Shown piece after piece: positions 17,990-26,093 of a stretch of 48,300 bases of DNA. Positions within the stretch are counted from its first letter, which is position 1. Every line of letters begins with the position of its first letter. A program made the translations under genes and the position numbers. The DNA comes from Candidatus Nomurabacteria bacterium. Lineage in GTDB: Bacteria > Patescibacteriota > Minisyncoccia > Phycocordibacterales > UBA9973. Location: positions 1-48,300 of the forward strand of contig JARIGO010000024.1 in NCBI GenBank assembly GCA_029288805.1. The letters are read 5' to 3'. The notes below the pieces were generated by a model that searched no databases, was not told the DNA's origin, and saw nothing but the letters and a program-made list of their open reading frames with translations.

Positions 17990-18130
17990 ATGATTTACGT
18001 TCATTGTGTCATCCAGCCGGATGGCAAGGTACGATGTCAGCACTTTGACGGCACTTGGTGGCCTGAGGAGAGCAATGCTGGTCAAAAAGAAAAAGACTCG
18101 ACGGGAAGCGAGTCTAATTCAAGAAAATAA
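17990..18130 (+). CDS. Micro-protein with two cysteines, 46 aa
   Basis: ATG 17990 to TAA 18130. The first half (MIYVHCVIQPDGKVRCQHFD, then GTWWPEE) looks like a small beta-type fold with two cysteines and paired tryptophans; the second half is polar and disordered. A hairpin (GACTCG ... CGAGTC, 18095-18114) lies inside the 3' part. I recognise no family. It could be a true small gene of the accessory stretch or a chance frame. Confidence 0.4.
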   Translation: MIYVHCVIQPDGKVRCQHFDGTWWPEESNAGQKEKDSTGSESNSRK

Positions 18131-18449
18131 AATTAAATAGTGACAAACACAAAGGCATTCGGAAACGGGTGCTTTTGTATTTTCATTATACCACCGACAA
18201 CGGTGTCGCCAACATATTACTTTTCCACAATGTTTTGTCAATCTTTTTCAGTAGTTTTCAGGTCTAATAAAATTTTTAAATACCCGTTTTGTGTTTTTTT
18301 CATTTAAAACCTGCACGTAGCATATGTTACTCTTACATCATCCACTAGCTACGCTCTGCTGAAAAAGCTAATTTTTATTCTCATTCTTCATGCCGTCTTC
18401 GGTTCCAACTCGTCCTCGTTCCTGACGTCCTCTATCAGGTTGCGCAACG
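18131..18449. other. Gene-free stretch with terminator-like hairpin
   Basis: A hairpin at about 18147-18175 (ACAAA..GCA with TGC..TTTGT) followed by TTTT could end the transcript from 17435. A short palindrome CGACA-ACGG-TGTCG lies near 18198. The rest is AT-rich with no ORF or RNA that I can support. Confidence 0.4.
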
Positions 18450-18482
18450 AAAAAGAACCCAATTTCTAGGGTTCTTTTTCTT
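18450..18482. terminator. Intrinsic terminator, bidirectional type
   Basis: 11-bp perfect stem (18450-18460 with 18469-18479), an 8-nt loop, A5 before and T5 after. Confidence 0.8.
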
Positions 18483-18507
18483 TAGGGTCAAACGGAATTT
18501 GAGCTGG

Positions 18508-18513
18508 TATACT
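18508..18513 (+). promoter_or_regulatory. Leaderless-type promoter of GNAT gene
   Basis: TGG-TATACT, exactly 6 nt before the ATG. Confidence 0.55.
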
Positions 18514-18519
18514 TTAAAG

Positions 18520-19020
18520 ATGTTAAAAACCCCAGAAACATCAAATGATTTTTTTCAAATTGCGGCTATTCACAATAAAGCTGTTATCCCATTTCTATCA
18601 ATTTATTCCGAAGAAGAAAAAAATGATAAGGGGCTATTCAATGAAACAGAGGAATCGATGATAGAAATGAGTCATTCAAGAAACATATTTTGTTTTGAAG
18701 ATAAAAATAACATTGTTGGGTATATTGCATTTAGAAAAAAGAATAATGATACTGCTTGGGTCAGTTCATTATATATAGATCCACAATCACAAGGTAAGGG
18801 AATCGGTTCAGAATTATTGAAAGCAGTAGAAATATTTGCAAAAGAACAAGGCTGTATTGTTGTAGCCTTAGAAACACATAAAGATGCAACATGGGCTCTC
18901 AATTTTTATGAAAAAAATGGATATAAAATCATAAATGATGAAATTTCTTCCTACCCATATAATAAGATTTTAGATAAACCCCCGGTACCTAATAGGCCAT
19001 TGTTGGCAAAGGTTCTATAA
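18520..19020 (+). CDS. GNAT-family N-acetyltransferase
   Basis: 166-aa single-domain acetyltransferase. Motif A, the acetyl-CoA pyrophosphate loop, is SSLYIDPQSQGKGIGSELLK (Q/RxxGxG/A with QGKGIG). Motif B is WALNFYEKNGYKII. The N-terminal helix is of the RimI/YiiD type. The substrate cannot be read from sequence. It is AT-rich compared with the pilus genes (Lys/Asn/Ile-rich codon use), hinting at a different origin. ATG 18520 is set by the TATACT box 6 nt upstream and by the family start. It is flanked by terminators, so it is a single-gene unit. Confidence 0.85.
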   Translation: MLKTPETSNDFFQIAAIHNKAVIPFLSIYSEEEKNDKGLFNETEESMIEMSHSRNIFCFEDKNNIVGYIAFRKKNNDTAWVSSLYIDPQSQGKGIGSELLKAVEIFAKEQGCIVVALETHKDATWALNFYEKNGYKIINDEISSYPYNKILDKPPVPNRPLLAKVL

Positions 19021-19045
19021 TAATTTCCTCAAACAGGTCGCACAT

Positions 19046-19080
19046 AGAAAAAGAACCCTAGAAATGGGGTTTTTCTATAT
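19046..19080 (+). terminator. Imperfect terminator hairpin
   Basis: AGAAAAA..ACCC pairs imperfectly with GGGT..TTTTTCT across a 7-nt loop. Confidence 0.5.
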
Positions 19081-19101
19081 ATTCAATAAAACTTGAGCTG
19101 C

Positions 19102-19107
19102 TATACT
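19102..19107 (+). promoter_or_regulatory. Leaderless-type promoter of hydrolase gene
   Basis: TGC-TATACT, exactly 6 nt before the ATG. Confidence 0.55.
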
Positions 19108-19113
19108 AGATAT

Positions 19114-19989
19114 ATGAAAACATCGCTTCACCGAATACTCACAGAAGATGGTATTGAATTGGTCGGACTCTTGTATGAACCAGAAAATCCACCTACCAAG
19201 ATTCTTGTTCATGTCCATGGAATGGCAGGTAATTTCTATGAAAACCTTTTCCAGGATAACATTGCTCAAACACTGACTTTCAACGGGATTGCATTTTGTG
19301 TTTTTAACAATCGTGGCTGCGAATTTGTAAAAGACCTGACGAAGGTTGTGGACGGTAAGCGTACCATCGCCCGCTATGGAGATACATATGAAAGATTTGA
19401 AGATTGCTTGCTCGATATAAAACCAGTAATAGACTTTGCTGAGTCAAAGGGGTTTTCAGACATTCATCTTTCAGGGCACAGCCTCGCTAGTTCAAAGGTC
19501 GCATATTATGCCGCTGAACAAAACGATAAGCGCATAAAGTCTGTTACATTCTTATCTCCTGCAGACATGGTTGGCTTGGCAAAAGTAGAACCAGAATATA
19601 AGCGAGATATTGAAACTGTGGAGAAAATGGTTGCAGAGGGAAAAGGGGAAGAACTCATGCCGTTTCTTGTATGGGGAGAATGTCTCATGACGCCAAACAC
19701 TTACATAAGTATTGCTCATGAAAGTTCAAAAGTTGCTATCTTCAATTTTTATAATCCTAACGACTCCTTTTCTGTTCTTGGAAAAATCACTATTCCTAGC
19801 CTAACAGTTATTGGTAGAAACGATTACGCTATGACAATTCCAATTGAAGAAACAATGGAAAAGATTAAGAAAGCAATGGTAAATTCTCCAAAAGTTGAGA
19901 CTACGATTCTAGGAGATTCTGACCATGGTTTTCACGGCTATGAACAGCAACTGGCAGACGTCATAAATAATTGGATTAAGGAATCCTAA
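19114..19989 (+). CDS. Alpha/beta hydrolase, DUF1749-like
   Basis: 291 aa. The oxyanion-region HVHGMAGNFYE is near residue 32. The nucleophile elbow GHSLASS is near 122 (a GxSxxxS variant of GxSxG). The acid is in VIGRNDYAM and the catalytic His in DSDHGFHGYE. The order Ser-Asp-His and the GNxxE segment match the DUF1749/siderophore-esterase-like group. It is probably a cytoplasmic esterase; there is no signal peptide. The substrate is unknown. It stands ahead of a small membrane protein and a NUDIX gene. Confidence 0.85.
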   Translation: MKTSLHRILTEDGIELVGLLYEPENPPTKILVHVHGMAGNFYENLFQDNIAQTLTFNGIAFCVFNNRGCEFVKDLTKVVDGKRTIARYGDTYERFEDCLLDIKPVIDFAESKGFSDIHLSGHSLASSKVAYYAAEQNDKRIKSVTFLSPADMVGLAKVEPEYKRDIETVEKMVAEGKGEELMPFLVWGECLMTPNTYISIAHESSKVAIFNFYNPNDSFSVLGKITIPSLTVIGRNDYAMTIPIEETMEKIKKAMVNSPKVETTILGDSDHGFHGYEQQLADVINNWIKES

Positions 19990-20001
19990 AAACGCCCTAA
20001 C

Positions 20002-20523
20002 ATGCTTACAAAAATACTATTTCTTATTGTTACGCTCGTGATTCAGGAAGTAGTGCTGCTCAACAGTCTTTTTCTCGCAACTCATAATGGTTTGTATTCG
20101 CCAGTAGTGATATTCATACTGTTTGTCGTAGCAACGACACTCGATATCTGCATCGGTTTCCTTATCGGAAAGCAACTTCGACGAAAGACTGCCAACACCA
20201 AATTTGCCCGATATATACAAAAACAGTCTGAACGATTTTCCCTTTCAAAGGAATCCAAGAAGCGATGGTTTGCCTTTCTTGTGCTAGGGAATATTAGCTT
20301 CTGCTATATCAATGCCGCAGTTGCTGGATATCTAGATCTACCGTTTTGGGAAAGCCAGGCCTATAACTTTTTCGGCAACATATTGTCATATGTTCTCCTG
20401 TGGTATGCCGTCGGCAGCATATCCTCATTGTTTGGAAATCAATATACAGCCGCGGTTGCTGTAATAGCCATAACCGTTGTTTTGCTTTTAATACTAAGAA
20501 AGATGCACATAAAAAAGGTATAA
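20002..20523 (+). CDS. Small polytopic membrane protein
   Basis: 173 aa with four or five membrane segments (about residues 4-24, 32-55, 88-108, 115-140 and 148-166) and a basic loop near residues 58-85. There is a weak resemblance to DedA/VTT-type small membrane proteins (GNILSYVLLWYAVGS), but no diagnostic motif. It lies 12 nt after the hydrolase and is likely cotranscribed with it. Function unknown. Confidence 0.65.
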   Translation: MLTKILFLIVTLVIQEVVLLNSLFLATHNGLYSPVVIFILFVVATTLDICIGFLIGKQLRRKTANTKFARYIQKQSERFSLSKESKKRWFAFLVLGNISFCYINAAVAGYLDLPFWESQAYNFFGNILSYVLLWYAVGSISSLFGNQYTAAVAVIAITVVLLLILRKMHIKKV

Positions 20524-20529
20524 AACTGA

Positions 20530-20535
20530 TATACT
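20530..20535 (+). promoter_or_regulatory. Leaderless-type promoter of NUDIX gene
   Basis: TGA-TATACT, exactly 6 nt before the ATG. Confidence 0.55.
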
Positions 20536-20541
20536 AATTAT

Positions 20542-21141
20542 ATGAATAAGCGCCCCTTGCCTCCAGGAACAAAACTACATTCAGAGCATTCAAAGAAAGT
20601 GTTTGAAGGTGTTCGCTGGGACATATATCAATGGGAGCAACCTCAGTTTGATGGAAGCGTTGCTACATTTGAAATAGCAAAACGAGATGATACAGTCATT
20701 ATTATTCCTATGATTGACGATGAACATGTTCTTGCTGTAAGTGAACGTCAACCTCACTGGGAGAAGGATGGCTTGGTACTTGTTGCCGGCATGGTTAAAA
20801 AAGAAGAGGATCTTGAGCTTGCAGCTCGGAGAGAATTAGAGGAGGAAACGGGATATGTGCTCAAGGACTTTTATCTTGTTGATATTGAGTATCCTACCCC
20901 GGGAGTAGAATGGGGAACATATACTTATATAGCAAAAAACCTTATTGAGCAGAAAGAAAAAACACTTGATCCTGGTGAACAAAACAGTATCGTCATTCTT
21001 TCAATTGAAGAACTAATTAAAAAAACTAGAGAACAAGCCTTTCTGTTTCGTCCTGCATATATTGAAAACTTTTTCGTTCGGGATGACATTCAGGGTTTTT
21101 TGGATGTATTGAAGGATCCTGAGAAGTTTGAATTAAAATAA
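20542..21141 (+). CDS. NUDIX hydrolase, ADP-ribose pyrophosphatase-like
   Basis: 199 aa with a complete Nudix box (GMVKKEED, then ARRELEEETGYV, near residues 91-114) that binds Mg2+ and hydrolyses nucleoside diphosphates linked to another group. The preceding beta-sheet region (WDIYQWEQPQFDGS, VIIIPMIDDEHVL) and length resemble ADP-ribose pyrophosphatases. The stretch EYPTPGVEWGTYTYIAKNL follows the box. It likely cleans up nucleotide derivatives. The next gene follows after 1 nt. Confidence 0.85.
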   Translation: MNKRPLPPGTKLHSEHSKKVFEGVRWDIYQWEQPQFDGSVATFEIAKRDDTVIIIPMIDDEHVLAVSERQPHWEKDGLVLVAGMVKKEEDLELAARRELEEETGYVLKDFYLVDIEYPTPGVEWGTYTYIAKNLIEQKEKTLDPGEQNSIVILSIEELIKKTREQAFLFRPAYIENFFVRDDIQGFLDVLKDPEKFELK

Positions 21142-21142
21142 T

Positions 21143-21472
21143 ATGGAATCAAAAAAACGTTACAAAATAGTTCTCTATGTTCCAGAGTCGCATTCAGAAC
21201 AGCTTCGCGAAGCTATCGGCAATGCGGGCGCTGGGATAATCGGAAATTATTCTCACTGTACTTTTACCATAAAAGGTACCGGTAGGTTTAAGCCGTTAGA
21301 CGGCGCGAATCCAACCATTGGAGAAGTTGGAAAGCTTGAGGAAGTGCAGGAAGATCGTATTGAAACAGTTTGTGAAGAAGATAAACTCAAAGCTGTTCTA
21401 AAAGCCATTAAGGATGTTCATCCGTACGAGGAACCGGCAACCGACGTTTATCCAATTGAAGTTATTGAATAA
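21143..21472 (+). CDS. NIF3/YqfO-type domain protein
   Basis: 109 aa matching the YqfO insert or stand-alone domain of the NIF3 family: YKIVLYVPESHSEQLREAIG at the start, GNYSHCTFTIKGTGRFKPL in the middle, and VHPYEEPATDVYPIE at the end. This CutA/PII-like fold usually sits inside NIF3 metal proteins; here it is alone. It may bind metal or nucleotide. It is cotranscribed with the NUDIX gene and abuts the next gene. Confidence 0.8.
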   Translation: MESKKRYKIVLYVPESHSEQLREAIGNAGAGIIGNYSHCTFTIKGTGRFKPLDGANPTIGEVGKLEEVQEDRIETVCEEDKLKAVLKAIKDVHPYEEPATDVYPIEVIE

Positions 21473-21473
21473 G

Positions 21474-22391
21474 ATGCAAGAAAACACACAGCGATCTGAC
21501 GAGATTGCTAAACTTATAAGTGGCAATGGGTATAATAAACAGGTAAGCGAGATATCAGTTTCTATTATTGATCTCAAAAACCCTTCAGAAATTTTTGGAA
21601 CAAACATGGATTTGTTTATGTATCCTGCAAGTGTCTTTAAGATTTTTATTGGAGCTGAAATATTACGACAAATAGAAATAGGGAAATACAGTCTTGATCA
21701 GGAAATTACAATAAAGCCTCTCAATGGAATACCCAAGGAGCTCAAGTTGTATCCTGACCCAAGAACAACGTTAAAAACTGGAGACAAGGTCAGCATTGAT
21801 CATGCGCTCTACCTTATGCTTGCCGTCAGCGATAACACCGCATCAAATGCTTTATATGAATTAGTAGGAGTGGAAAGCATTGTAGAAAACGCCATTGAAC
21901 CCAATGGTTGGAACGGTACCGGTCCTACTAAATATTTTCTTGGTCGGTTAAAAGCTCGCAAGCCATATCGTCATACGGAAATGATACAAACATCCGCTCG
22001 GCATGTTGCCGAATTCTTTGCTCTGGTTGAACAGGAAAAGCTTATCAGTCCGTTTGTTTCGGAAAAGCTCAAGGACCACATGTCAAAATACGACAAGACC
22101 GTAAAGCGTGGATATTCCATTCCTCACTTTCTTCAATATCACAAGAGCGGCTATTTGGAAACGAATCTCTACACTTCGAAAAGATTTGGTTCGCTTGTCA
22201 AAAATGTCATCACCAAGGGGTGGGCGTTCCAGCGATATATGCATGATGCTGGGGTGGTGAAAGGGCAGAATTCTCATTATGTCATTGCCATTTTCACCCT
22301 TTCAAAACAGCTTAATCCAAGAAAGTATTTTCACATGGATAGGTTGGCGAAGGATATTTTTGAGTATATGGAAAATAAAAATGAGTCGTAA
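21474..22391 (+). CDS. Beta-lactamase-fold serine hydrolase
   Basis: 305 aa with all three class A beta-lactamase/DD-peptidase motifs: SVFK at residues 53-56 (SxxK nucleophile), SDN at 119-121 and KSG near 224. The surrounding PASVFKIFIGAEILRQIE and MLAVSDNTASNALYEL match PF13354-type beta-lactamase2 proteins. No signal peptide is seen when started at ATG 21474, and the longer frame overlaps the previous gene without adding one. It could be a peptidoglycan carboxypeptidase-like enzyme, given alr and murB just downstream; antibiotic hydrolysis is not shown. Confidence 0.85.
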   Translation: MQENTQRSDEIAKLISGNGYNKQVSEISVSIIDLKNPSEIFGTNMDLFMYPASVFKIFIGAEILRQIEIGKYSLDQEITIKPLNGIPKELKLYPDPRTTLKTGDKVSIDHALYLMLAVSDNTASNALYELVGVESIVENAIEPNGWNGTGPTKYFLGRLKARKPYRHTEMIQTSARHVAEFFALVEQEKLISPFVSEKLKDHMSKYDKTVKRGYSIPHFLQYHKSGYLETNLYTSKRFGSLVKNVITKGWAFQRYMHDAGVVKGQNSHYVIAIFTLSKQLNPRKYFHMDRLAKDIFEYMENKNES

Positions 22392-22410
22392 TAAACGACT
22401 CATTATTTTT
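22381..22410. terminator. Bidirectional terminator
   Basis: 9-bp perfect stem (22381-22389 with 22395-22403), a 5-nt loop, then T-rich. It overlaps the end of the serine hydrolase gene and faces the convergent small gene. Confidence 0.75.
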
Positions 22411-22651
22411 AAAAATTTGTTTCCTTAAAGGTGGTGTCAACGATAGCTTGAATTATTTCATCCATCTCCTTAAGCTCCTCTTTCCTTTGCTTTTCTTGGT
22501 CATACGAAGGACCACTTCCTTTATTTAAAAAAGTTCCATGAGTACCATCGGGTACTAGACGTGTTTGGTAATGCAAAACGGGCTTACCCTTGCTTCCAAA
22601 AGTACCTCCATATGTTAGTACTTTCACTTTTCTATGATTGCTATTGTCCAT
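22409..22651 (-). CDS. Small hypothetical protein, 80 aa
   Basis: Minus-strand frame from ATG 22651 to the shared terminator. The first half is polar with glycine turns (VLTYGGTFGSKGKPVLHYQT), the C-terminal half is a charged helix (QEKQRKEELKEMDEIIQAIV). No family is recognised. A TTGACA at 22689-22694 on the minus strand with a weak TAGAGT gives a possible promoter. Convergent position and the shared terminator support it being real. Confidence 0.55.
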   Translation of the reverse strand: MDNSNHRKVKVLTYGGTFGSKGKPVLHYQTRLVPDGTHGTFLNKGSGPSYDQEKQRKEELKEMDEIIQAIVDTTFKETNF

Positions 22652-22752
22652 ATACTATTTTTTCTAACTCTACTTTATTGGAGAACTTTGTCAATTTAAA
22701 GATTAACTGTATAGACAAAACCTAGCAGTAGGCTAAGTTTTTCTTTTCATGG

Positions 22753-22758
22753 TATCGT
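22753..22758 (+). promoter_or_regulatory. Leaderless-type promoter
   Basis: TGG-TATCGT, exactly 6 nt before the ATG of the CBU_0592-like gene. Confidence 0.45.
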
Positions 22759-22764
22759 TTATAT

Positions 22765-23007
22765 ATGAAAAATAAATTCATCAGTTTTCTTGGATGGTAT
22801 GGGCTTGTGACGGTGGTAGGGGCGTATGTTTTGGTGAGCTTTTCTCTGGTTGGTCCAACCAATCTCGTATACCAGCTTTTGAATTTCACCGGTTCGATCG
22901 GTATTACTATTGAAACCTGGTATAAGAAAGACTATCAGCCGTTTTGGCTCAATCTTATTTGGGCATTGATCGCATTGGTGGCCATGGCAAGTGTTTTTGT
23001 TAAGTAA
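22765..23007 (+). CDS. CBU_0592-like small membrane protein
   Basis: 80 aa with three membrane segments. The pattern GPTNLVYQLLNFTGSIGITI, then YKKDYQPFWLNLIWALIAL, matches the CBU_0592-type domain found in many short proteins and at the ends of transporters. Function unknown. It precedes alr by 6 nt and may share its transcript. Confidence 0.75.
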   Translation: MKNKFISFLGWYGLVTVVGAYVLVSFSLVGPTNLVYQLLNFTGSIGITIETWYKKDYQPFWLNLIWALIALVAMASVFVK

Positions 23008-23013
23008 CGATCC

Positions 23014-24126
23014 ATGAAAAATTTTCTCGCACACATAGAACTCTCGAAGGAAAACCTTCTTCACAATATAGCCGCTTTTCGTTCCGTTCTCGGAGTTGAG
23101 AAAAAGCTGGTTGCCGTAGTAAAAGCAAATGCCTATGGTCATGGGGTGAAGGAGGTAGTCGCCATGCTTGAGGGTCATGTTGATTATTTCCAAGTTGACG
23201 ACATTGAAGAGTTACGGGAGCTAAGAAAAATCACAGACATGCCGACCCTCGTTTTAGGGTATGTACTAAAAGATGATCTTGAAGAACTTGTAAAACTAAA
23301 TGGCATTGCCACAATTTTTGATTGGGAGAGAATGCAAATTTTAAATGATATAGGCAAGAAAAATAATCAAAAAGTAATTGTGCATGTAGAGGTAGATGCG
23401 TTGTTGGGAAGACTTGGTTTGCTCGCAAATGAAGTAGAAGAGTTTGTCTTGAAAGCTAAGGAACTTGAATTCGTATCGATTGAGTCATTATATGCACACT
23501 TTGCCGATATTGAGGATTCAGAAAATCTTATTCATGCAAACAACCAGCAAGCATTGATTAAGTCTGTCGCCGAGAGGCTCAAGTTGCCATTTCATATATC
23601 TGCTACGGCAGGAGTATTAAGCGATCCTTCAAATAACTGGGGTGGGCATATATTGCGATTGGGGATAGGGATGTATGGATTATGGCCTTCGAAAAGACTG
23701 GAAGATGAATGGAAAGGAAAGGTTGATTTGGAACCAGTGTTGGGTTGGAAGACTAAGATTGCTCAAATCAAAACATTGCCCTCAGGTTATCCTATTGGAT
23801 ATGGATGTACCTATATCACTACCAAGAAAACTGTTATTGCGATTATTCCGCAAGGATACAGTGATGGATATGACAGAAAGCTTTCTAATAATGGCGAAGT
23901 CCTGATAGGTGGAAAACGTTGTCCAGTTTTGGGAAGAGTTGCAATGAACATGTTTACTGTAGATGTCACTGATGTACAAGAAGTTTCCGTGGAACAAGAA
24001 GTTGTACTTTTAGGGAAGCAGGGATCAGAAGAGATTACTGCTACCGAACTTGATGAGAGAATTGGAACGATTAGTTATGAGGTTGTCGCTAGAATCTCTC
24101 CACTTTTAAATAGAATTACGATATAA
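23014..24126 (+). CDS. alr: Alanine racemase
   Basis: 370-aa PLP enzyme that makes D-alanine for peptidoglycan. The PLP lysine is K37 in VVKANAYGHG. The second catalytic residue is Tyr in GCTYITTK (near residue 268). The substrate/phosphate region is GIGMYGLWP and the C-terminal beta-domain is GRVAMNMFTVDVTDV. Length is normal. With murB directly downstream (2-nt gap) it forms a cell-wall precursor operon, meaning this organism makes at least part of its own peptidoglycan. Confidence 0.95.
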   Translation: MKNFLAHIELSKENLLHNIAAFRSVLGVEKKLVAVVKANAYGHGVKEVVAMLEGHVDYFQVDDIEELRELRKITDMPTLVLGYVLKDDLEELVKLNGIATIFDWERMQILNDIGKKNNQKVIVHVEVDALLGRLGLLANEVEEFVLKAKELEFVSIESLYAHFADIEDSENLIHANNQQALIKSVAERLKLPFHISATAGVLSDPSNNWGGHILRLGIGMYGLWPSKRLEDEWKGKVDLEPVLGWKTKIAQIKTLPSGYPIGYGCTYITTKKTVIAIIPQGYSDGYDRKLSNNGEVLIGGKRCPVLGRVAMNMFTVDVTDVQEVSVEQEVVLLGKQGSEEITATELDERIGTISYEVVARISPLLNRITI

Positions 24127-24128
24127 AC

Positions 24129-25025
24129 ATGCTATCTATTCCTAATCTCAAAACAGGGGAAATTCTTGCTCCCTATACTACCTATAAAATAGGCGGTCCA
24201 GCTGATTATTTTGTTGTTGTAAAAAATCAAGAAGAACTGGTCAATGCTGTTATAGAAGCAAGAAAAAATAATATTCCATATTTTATCCTCGGCACAGGAG
24301 CAAACATTCTTTTTGGTGATAAAGGCTTTCGAGGGCTGGTCATTAAGAATGAAGCTGATAATTTTAGATTTGAGAATACTGATCTCATAGCAGAGAGTGG
24401 TGTGACAATTGCTGACTTGATAATGGAAACTGCAAGGCAAGGGCTGTCTGGCTTTGAACATTTTGCAGGCATACCAAGCACTGTAGGGGGAGCTATGTGG
24501 CAAAACTTGCACTTCCTTTCTCCCGATAGAACGCGAACAGTTTTTATAGAAGAAATACTTCATAGCGCAAAACTTTTAAATGAGGACAATGAAATAATTA
24601 CGGTAAGCAAGGATTTTTTTAAATTTGATTATGACTATTCAATTCTTCACGATCAAAAGTTTGTTGTCATCGAGGCGGTTTTTAGATTGGAACAAAAGCC
24701 GCAAGAAGAAATACTAAAACAAATCAAAGACAATCTTGAATGGAGAAATGAGAAGCAGCCTTCCGTAGAACAGTATCCTTCATGCGGCTCAGTCTTCAAA
24801 AAGATTGAAGGAGTAGGGGCGGGAAGGCTCATTGAGAGAGTCGGCTTGAAAGGATATAAAATGGGCGGAATTCAGTCCTCACCTCAGCATGCTAACTTCT
24901 TGTTTAATATAGGAGAAGGTACCGCCGCTGATGTAATCGCTTTAATAAAACTTATTCAGGAAAAAGTGAAAAAAGAAACTGGATATGAATTGGAAACAGA
25001 GATTAGTTTCGTAGGAGATTTTTAG
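24129..25025 (+). CDS. murB: UDP-N-acetylenolpyruvoylglucosamine reductase
   Basis: 298-aa FAD enzyme that completes UDP-MurNAc synthesis. The FAD-binding PP-loop-like region is YTTYKIGGPADYF, then FILGTGANILFGDKGF; AGIPSTVGGAMWQN follows. The catalytic Ser is in YPSCGSVFKK, and C-terminal GGIQSSPQHANFLFN and ETEISFVGDF are typical of type II MurB. It is coupled to alr. There is no Shine-Dalgarno. Confidence 0.95.
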   Translation: MLSIPNLKTGEILAPYTTYKIGGPADYFVVVKNQEELVNAVIEARKNNIPYFILGTGANILFGDKGFRGLVIKNEADNFRFENTDLIAESGVTIADLIMETARQGLSGFEHFAGIPSTVGGAMWQNLHFLSPDRTRTVFIEEILHSAKLLNEDNEIITVSKDFFKFDYDYSILHDQKFVVIEAVFRLEQKPQEEILKQIKDNLEWRNEKQPSVEQYPSCGSVFKKIEGVGAGRLIERVGLKGYKMGGIQSSPQHANFLFNIGEGTAADVIALIKLIQEKVKKETGYELETEISFVGDF

Positions 25026-25098
25026 CAAGGATAGCAAGAAACATGCGGAGCGATACGTATGATATAATGACAGTATTAGCAGGTAACGATTAATCTAT

Positions 25099-25359
25099 AT
25101 GTATTACGGAATTTTTGACCCTATTAGTATTCTTTTCCATGTTGTTTTCTGGATCCTCTTTGTTTGGTTCGTTGTGTGGCTTATTCGAGGAGCGCATCGC
25201 CGTCGCGGCATGATGGGCTATCGAGGACACTGGCACACTGATGAAAATTGTGACCACCCAAGTCATGGTGGCCGCGCCCTTGAAATGCTCAAGGAACGCT
25301 TTGTAAAAGGCGAAATCAGCAAAGAAGAATTTGAAGAAAAGAAGAACGCACTTATGTAA
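25099..25359 (+). CDS. SHOCT-domain membrane protein
   Basis: 86 aa with one or two N-terminal membrane segments (residues 8-30), a basic/His-rich linker (HRRRGMMGYRGHWHTDENCD) and a C-terminal SHOCT domain (ALEMLKERFVKGEISKEEFEEKK). SHOCT helices often mediate oligomerisation. A TATAAT lies about 30 nt upstream. A strong terminator follows directly. Confidence 0.8.
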   Translation: MYYGIFDPISILFHVVFWILFVWFVVWLIRGAHRRRGMMGYRGHWHTDENCDHPSHGGRALEMLKERFVKGEISKEEFEEKKNALM

Positions 25360-25360
25360 T

Positions 25361-25389
25361 AAAAAGCCAGCACTTGTGCTGGCTTTTTA
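25361..25389. terminator. Intrinsic terminator
   Basis: 11- to 13-bp stem (25361-25373 with 25376-25388), A5 before and T5 after. Confidence 0.85.
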
Positions 25390-25400
25390 CATCCGATTTT

Positions 25401-26090
25401 ATGGCAGCAGACAAGCACAATCATACATGGGATGTTACGCCTACCGAAGCAGTGCAGATTCAGCGTGACTTGCAAGAGCAGGTACGCTTACAGCCGCTGA
25501 CAAAACCGATTCGTATCATTGCCGGTGTTGATGTCTCGCTCAATATGTTTGAGAAGGACATTTACGCAGGAGTTGTGTTGCTATCGTACCCAGACATGAT
25601 GGTTGTCGGACACAGCGTCGTTAAAAGTCGTACTGACTTTCCGTACATACCAGGACTGCTTTCATTTCGAGAAATTCCAGCATTGCTTGAGTGCTTTGAG
25701 AAACTTTCTGAAATGCCGGACGTAGTAATGGTAGATGGGCAAGGCATTGCTCATCCCAGACATTTCGGCATAGCGTCGCATCTCGGTGTACTGCTTGATA
25801 TGCCAACAATCGGTTGTGGCAAAAGCAGACTCTATGGCGCATACGTTGAACCGGAAGTAGTGGGGCAAGCCGAAGACATTATTGATCCCAAAACAAAAGA
25901 ACTTTTAGGTAAGGCATTAAAAAGCAAGAATCGCTCCAAGCCATTACTGATCTCACCAGGAAACAAGATAACCGTGGACGAAGCATTGTCTGTCGCACAA
26001 CACTGCTTACAGGGATATCGTTTACCAGAACCGACTCGACAGGCACATCTACTGGTCAATGCCTTTCGTCGAGGAGAAATAACGGAATAA
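25401..26090 (+). CDS. nfi: Endonuclease V
   Basis: 229-aa deoxyinosine-specific endonuclease. The metal-binding Asp is in IIAGVDVSL (near residue 43), the conserved region FPYIPGLLSFREIPALL includes the Tyr/Pro wedge region, and the second Asp is in VVMVDGQGIAHPRHFGIASH. C-terminal GYRLPEPTRQAHLLVN matches the family. It repairs deaminated adenine. ATG 25401 was taken as start because an upstream frame would run into the terminator. It is followed by the FAD gene after 3 nt. Confidence 0.93.
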   Translation: MAADKHNHTWDVTPTEAVQIQRDLQEQVRLQPLTKPIRIIAGVDVSLNMFEKDIYAGVVLLSYPDMMVVGHSVVKSRTDFPYIPGLLSFREIPALLECFEKLSEMPDVVMVDGQGIAHPRHFGIASHLGVLLDMPTIGCGKSRLYGAYVEPEVVGQAEDIIDPKTKELLGKALKSKNRSKPLLISPGNKITVDEALSVAQHCLQGYRLPEPTRQAHLLVNAFRRGEITE

Positions 26091-26093
26091 CAC

